From contig NZ_CP049916.1 of NCBI RefSeq assembly GCF_011578285.1, positions 1,922,001 through 1,986,000 of the forward strand: 64,000 nt of DNA, read 5' to 3'. The first letter of the stretch is position 1. Each line of letters begins with the position of its first letter. Shown one piece after another: positions 60,264 through 64,000 of the stretch. The translations under genes were made by a program, and so were the position numbers. The notes beneath the pieces are model-generated. The model worked only from the letters and a program-made list of their open reading frames with translations, was not told the origin of the DNA and did not search any database. The stretch comes from Acinetobacter lanii (GTDB lineage: Bacteria; Pseudomonadota; Gammaproteobacteria; Pseudomonadales; Moraxellaceae).

Positions 60264-61421
60264 ATGAGCCAGTTTCAATTTCAAACCGTGGGAAATATTA
60301 TTTCAGGGTTAGGCTCAATCCAGCAACTGAGTCCAATTTTAAAAGCACGTTCATTTCAAAAATTATTACTGGTCACGGATGCCGGTATGATTCAGCATCA
60401 ACTTCATCTTCCGCTACTTGAAATTCTAGACGCAACCCAAACCCCTTTTGTGATTTTCTCAGATGTACAAGCAGATCCACCTGAAGACCTCATTCTTAAA
60501 GCGGTCGAATTTGCTAAAAACGAACAAGTAGATGCTGTACTCGGTTTCGGTGGCGGCAGTTCACTCGATGTTGCAAAAGTGATTGCGATACTTTCAGATC
60601 CAAATCAAAGCCAAACCATTCAGCACCTTTATGGTGTAGATAATGCCAAAAGCCCAAGACTGCCACTGATTTTAGTACCCACCACTGCCGGTACGGGCTC
60701 GGAAGTTACCCCAATCTCGATTGTCACCACCGGCGAAACAACCAAAACAGGCATTGTGTCTCCGATTTTATATGCAGATGTTGCCATTTTAGATGCAACC
60801 TTTACCCAAGATCTGCCGGCTCATATTACGGCAGCCACAGGGATTGACGCGATGGTGCATGCCATTGAAGCCTATACTTCAAAAATCAAAAAGAATTTCT
60901 ATGCAGACCTTTTGGCCAAACAAGCTTTAAGCCTACTCAATCAAAATTTAAAATTGGTTCTGCAAGATGGACACAATCTTGAAGCACGTCAAAACATGTT
61001 GCTCGGCTCTATGTTGGCAGGTCAAGCCTTTGCCAATGCGCCAGTCGGTGCGGTACATGCGCTTGCCTATCCTTTAGGGGGTCATTTTCATCTCTCCCAT
61101 GGACATACCAATGCGCTGGTTCTAGTTGAAGTGTTAAAATTTAATGCTTCAGCAGCCAAACGCTATTATGCGGAATTGATTCAATGGATGGACCCGTATA
61201 GTAAGGGCAATACCGATGGACTCTGTGATCTGTTTATCGACCATATGCAAGGTCATTTAGACAATAGCGGTTTAACGTTAAAACTCAGTGAGCTGAATGT
61301 TCCCGAAGACAGCTTAGAGAGGTTGGCTGCGGATGCCATGCAACAAACACGCTTATTACAGAACAATCCAAAAGTGTTAGCTCAACAGGATGCCTTAAAC
61401 ATTTATCAAGCGATTTACTAA
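60264..61421 (+). CDS. Iron-containing alcohol dehydrogenase
   Basis: A 385-residue group III alcohol dehydrogenase. Features: 'TVGNIISGLGSIQQL' at the N-terminus, nucleotide region 'GFGGGSSLDVAKVIAIL' near residue 95, 'PTTAGTGSEVTPISIVT' near residue 138, and metal-binding 'GIDAMVHAIEAYTS' plus 'HALAYPLGGHFHLSHGHTNAL', the latter with several His ligands. The substrate is undefined; family members act on short alcohols, 1,3-propanediol or glycerol. 67 bp upstream of the thioesterase gene, same strand. Confidence 0.93.
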   Translation: MSQFQFQTVGNIISGLGSIQQLSPILKARSFQKLLLVTDAGMIQHQLHLPLLEILDATQTPFVIFSDVQADPPEDLILKAVEFAKNEQVDAVLGFGGGSSLDVAKVIAILSDPNQSQTIQHLYGVDNAKSPRLPLILVPTTAGTGSEVTPISIVTTGETTKTGIVSPILYADVAILDATFTQDLPAHITAATGIDAMVHAIEAYTSKIKKNFYADLLAKQALSLLNQNLKLVLQDGHNLEARQNMLLGSMLAGQAFANAPVGAVHALAYPLGGHFHLSHGHTNALVLVEVLKFNASAAKRYYAELIQWMDPYSKGNTDGLCDLFIDHMQGHLDNSGLTLKLSELNVPEDSLERLAADAMQQTRLLQNNPKVLAQQDALNIYQAIY

Positions 61422-61488
61422 TTTTTGTATTTCTCCTTAGAGCAAAAAATACACCTAGCCTTGAAAACATATAGAACTTAGAACAAAC

Positions 61489-61947
61489 ATGATGAAAACA
61501 ACTCCACGCACCCGCAACCAATACGCCTTTATTTTCCCGATTCAAACCCGTTGGGCAGATAACGACATCTATGGTCATGTCAATAATGTCACCTATTACA
61601 GCTACTTTGATACCGCAGCCAATGCACTGCTGATTCAAAACACTGGTTTTGATCTACAACATTCGCCTAGCATAGGCTTAGTGGTCGAGTCGATGTGCAC
61701 ATTTCTTGAAGAATTGAGTTATCCCGAAATCATTGAGGTTGGCGTGGCGATACGTAAGTTGGGCAATTCATCAGTCTGTTATGATCTGGCTATTTTTAAA
61801 CAAGGCAAAGAACAAGCATCGGCACAAGGTCATTTTGTGCATGTTTTTGTTGACCGCCAAACACGAAAAAGCACCTCGATTTCAGATGAAATGCGAGATG
61901 CTTTAAGTAATTATTTGCACGTTGTTGAGAACGAAAGCTCGGCGTAA
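61489..61947 (+). CDS. Acyl-CoA thioesterase (4HBT hotdog family)
   Basis: A 152-residue hotdog protein. 'PIQTRWADNDIYGHVNNVTYYSYFDTAAN' (cited in part: the ...W.D.D.YGHVNN...YF.. motif) is the 4-hydroxybenzoyl-CoA thioesterase signature, with Asp as the probable catalytic residue. It likely hydrolyses medium- or long-chain acyl-CoA esters. It follows the alcohol dehydrogenase gene in the same direction and converges with dnaX. Confidence 0.9.
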   Translation: MMKTTPRTRNQYAFIFPIQTRWADNDIYGHVNNVTYYSYFDTAANALLIQNTGFDLQHSPSIGLVVESMCTFLEELSYPEIIEVGVAIRKLGNSSVCYDLAIFKQGKEQASAQGHFVHVFVDRQTRKSTSISDEMRDALSNYLHVVENESSA

Positions 61948-61969
61948 TCAGAATTGATTACACATTTGC

Positions 61970-64000
61970 TTAAGATTTGAGTTGGATATTATGCAAATCC
62001 GCACCAAAACTATGAATCAACCCTTTGACCGCATCTTCATTTTGCAAGAGTTCAGCAGCACGTTCATAGGCACGTTCTTTACGCAGCACTTGCTGATCAT
62101 AAGGGGTTGCACCTGAAACATCTTGATACTGCACACTAAAACGCGTATTTGACCAATGCTTTTTCAGTTCTGCTTCAAGCGTATCTTGAAATTGGCTTAA
62201 CAGGGTTTCATATTTCTGCGGAATATTGAAAATCGACTCACCATCAATCTGACCCGTCATTAAACCTTGCTGTGCCAACTCTTGCACTGCCGGAGACAAC
62301 TCACTGTTACGGAACCAAAATTCCCATTTATCAATGCTCCATTCGCCTTCCAAGACCTGAGGGCTTAACTTCAAAATGTCTTGTGGCATCAAGCCATCAG
62401 CCAATGTACCGTTTGGTTTTACAACTTCAGTCACCGTTGCCTGAGCTGCAAGCGCATTTAGACGTTGCATCACGTCATCTTGAACGGCTTCATTCATAGA
62501 TTCATTACTAATAGCTGAATCTAAATTCGGCTGTAGTTCTGATGAAGTGATATTTGCAGTTTCATGTTCAGCTGATTCAGCTTGCTCAGGATTTAAGAAG
62601 AAAATATCTTCAACCTCTGCAGTCGATTGAACTTCAGGCTGCGCTGCGGGTGCATCACCAAATAGACTCAAACTAGGTTCAGCATCGCTCAAGGGTGCGT
62701 CATTTAAACCTACTTCAAACTGCGAATTTTGCTTAGGCTCAGATTGTGGCTCAGCTTGTGTTGCCTGATCAGAATATGAAACTTCATCATTTCGAGATGC
62801 CGAACACTCCCCTGTAGGCACAGCAAGATCGGATTCTATTTCATCATCAAGAAAATCATCACTGCTTGGCTCATGCGTAGTGCGCTGTTGGCTACCCATC
62901 GCAAATTCTTCATCCACATCACTAGCATCATCTGAACCAAATGCTGGATCTGCAAAGTGTGCATCACGATTGATTGTCGTGGTTGCAACAACACTAGGCG
63001 CATCTTGAGTTATATCTGCTGTGACAGTCGCAACTGAAACTACGCTTTGCTGTGCATCAAGTCTGTTGTGTTCAGAAGGAGTATCAACAGGGTTAAACTG
63101 TGAATCTATCGTGGCTGTAGATGCCGAAATCACCGCTTGTGGCGCTGATGCTGAGGCTTGATGCATCGCTACTTCATTGACCTGTAAAGGTCTGAATGCC
63201 AGTAACCGCAGTACGGTCATTTCAAAACCTTGCTCTTGGGTCACTGCCAATTGCAAATCTGCACGACCTTTACATGCAACTTGATAATACAACTGTAAAT
63301 CTTGCGCAGAAATAAGCGCAGACAACTGCATAATTTTGGCATTGATTTCGGCGCTATATTTCAAGCTTAAATCTGGCAAATATTGCAACAACGCCAACTC
63401 ATGCAACGTTGAAATAAACTGATCCAACACCAAAGACACATCTAAAGCTTGTTGTCTAAACTGCATCAATAATTGACTAACACGTTGTTGCTGGTTTTGA
63501 TGAATGGCGAGAATCAAATCAAAGATAATGGTCCGGTCAATCAAGCCCAACATTTCTTTGACATCTTGATGCTTGATCGCACCTTGACCATAGGCAATCG
63601 CTTGATCGGTGAGTGACAAGGCATCCCGCAATGAGCCTTGTGCAGATTCAGCAATTTGCCAAATCGCATCCTGCTCAGCAGTAATGTCTTCTTTGGATAA
63701 AATATCGGTCAAATGGCTGGTGATTTCATCGACCGCCAATGGACGTAGGGTAAATTGCAAACAGCGTGAAATGACGGTAATCGGCAATTTTTGTGGATCT
63801 GTGGTTGCAAATAAGAACTTCACATGCTCTGGTGGTTCTTCTAAAGTTTTCAGCAATGCATTAAAAGAATGCGTTGAAAGCATATGCACTTCATCGATTA
63901 AGTAGACCTTAAATCGACCTTGCGTCGGTGCATAAGGCACATTGTCTAAAAGCTCTCGGGTATCTTCTACTTTTGTTCGTGATGCCGCATCAATTTCAAT
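61970..64000 (-). CDS. dnaX: DNA polymerase III subunit gamma/tau (5' end outside window)
   Basis: Clamp-loader ATPase subunit. The frame is open to the window edge and continues upstream of the first visible Met (63940), with 'IEIDAASRTKVEDTRELLDN' at the edge; the Walker A part lies outside. Visible: 'VYLIDEVHMLSTHSFNALL' (Walker B, DExH) followed by 'LEEPPEHVKFLFATTDPQKLP' and the sensor-1 region, then domain III, a long acidic Glu/Ser/Ala-rich linker (about residues 255-500 of the visible part) and a C-terminal domain 'LTEGQIDGE', 'RKERAYERAAELL'. No obvious frameshift site was sought for gamma. Confidence 0.95.
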   Translation of the reverse strand: MEIDAASRTKVEDTRELLDNVPYAPTQGRFKVYLIDEVHMLSTHSFNALLKTLEEPPEHVKFLFATTDPQKLPITVISRCLQFTLRPLAVDEITSHLTDILSKEDITAEQDAIWQIAESAQGSLRDALSLTDQAIAYGQGAIKHQDVKEMLGLIDRTIIFDLILAIHQNQQQRVSQLLMQFRQQALDVSLVLDQFISTLHELALLQYLPDLSLKYSAEINAKIMQLSALISAQDLQLYYQVACKGRADLQLAVTQEQGFEMTVLRLLAFRPLQVNEVAMHQASASAPQAVISASTATIDSQFNPVDTPSEHNRLDAQQSVVSVATVTADITQDAPSVVATTTINRDAHFADPAFGSDDASDVDEEFAMGSQQRTTHEPSSDDFLDDEIESDLAVPTGECSASRNDEVSYSDQATQAEPQSEPKQNSQFEVGLNDAPLSDAEPSLSLFGDAPAAQPEVQSTAEVEDIFFLNPEQAESAEHETANITSSELQPNLDSAISNESMNEAVQDDVMQRLNALAAQATVTEVVKPNGTLADGLMPQDILKLSPQVLEGEWSIDKWEFWFRNSELSPAVQELAQQGLMTGQIDGESIFNIPQKYETLLSQFQDTLEAELKKHWSNTRFSVQYQDVSGATPYDQQVLRKERAYERAAELLQNEDAVKGLIHSFGADLHNIQLKS

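Overview
The window reads as a chromosomal segment of an Acinetobacter species (gammaproteobacteria, Moraxellaceae). Supporting signs are the low G+C content, the rRNA sequences, the citrate/diaminopropane-type siderophore cluster, and housekeeping proteins (LpxB, MurB, IspF, Pgk, DnaX) of the type seen in that genus. The species cannot be fixed by eye, and it need not be A. baumannii.

Layout. 1-9.6 kb: a minus-strand, Fur-controlled siderophore locus. It holds two NIS synthetases, an N-monooxygenase, an acyltransferase, a small unknown gene, an RhtX/FptX-like permease and a TonB-dependent receptor cut by the window edge. The gene set resembles the acinetoferrin and rhizobactin 1021 clusters. 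10.4 kb: a YbaK-type deacylase. 11.0-17.2 kb: a plus-strand lipid cluster matching E. coli ynbABCD plus a PlsC-like acyltransferase and a small membrane protein. This is a nearly self-contained but functionally undefined phospholipid pathway. 17.6-19.7 kb: a lytic transglycosylase lipoprotein and an aromatic-acid MFS transporter. 20.1-25.9 kb: a complete minus-strand rRNA operon (16S, tRNA-Ile, tRNA-Ala, 23S, 5S) with promoter, processing stems and terminator.

26-42.4 kb is mostly core genome: GMC oxidoreductase, YidB-like protein, DUF2797 protein, lpxB, a Sel1-repeat protein, a TauE-type permease, DAHP synthase, a pseudophosphatase-like protein, ispF, an EamA transporter, fba, a lipoprotein, pgk, a DUF2237 protein and a Maf protein.

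42.5-52.8 kb is the accessory part. A minus-strand orphan T6SS operon runs vgrG, DUF4123 chaperone, small protein, candidate effector and candidate immunity gene. It is followed by a second immunity paralogue and a duplicated, decayed module: DUF4123 3' stub, small protein, divergent second effector. The end of the island is broken by an IS1-family element, an IS982-family element with an 8-bp target duplication, and an IS1202-type element whose transposase has an in-frame stop. The last gene of the second module, probably its immunity gene, survives only as a 71-codon remnant between two insertion sequences.

53-64 kb is core again: an L16 arginine hydroxylase-like JmjC protein, a glutamate-synthase-like FMN protein, an alpha/beta hydrolase, a DUF218 protein, murB, a low-molecular-weight phosphatase, an iron alcohol dehydrogenase, a thioesterase and the 3' part of dnaX.

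The two places most likely to hold undescribed biology are the ynb-like lipid operon, whose CDP-alcohol transferase has Asn at two normally Asp positions, and the duplicated T6SS effector cassettes, whose shared C-terminal domain I cannot assign to a family. All assignments are from reading the sequence; no database search was run.
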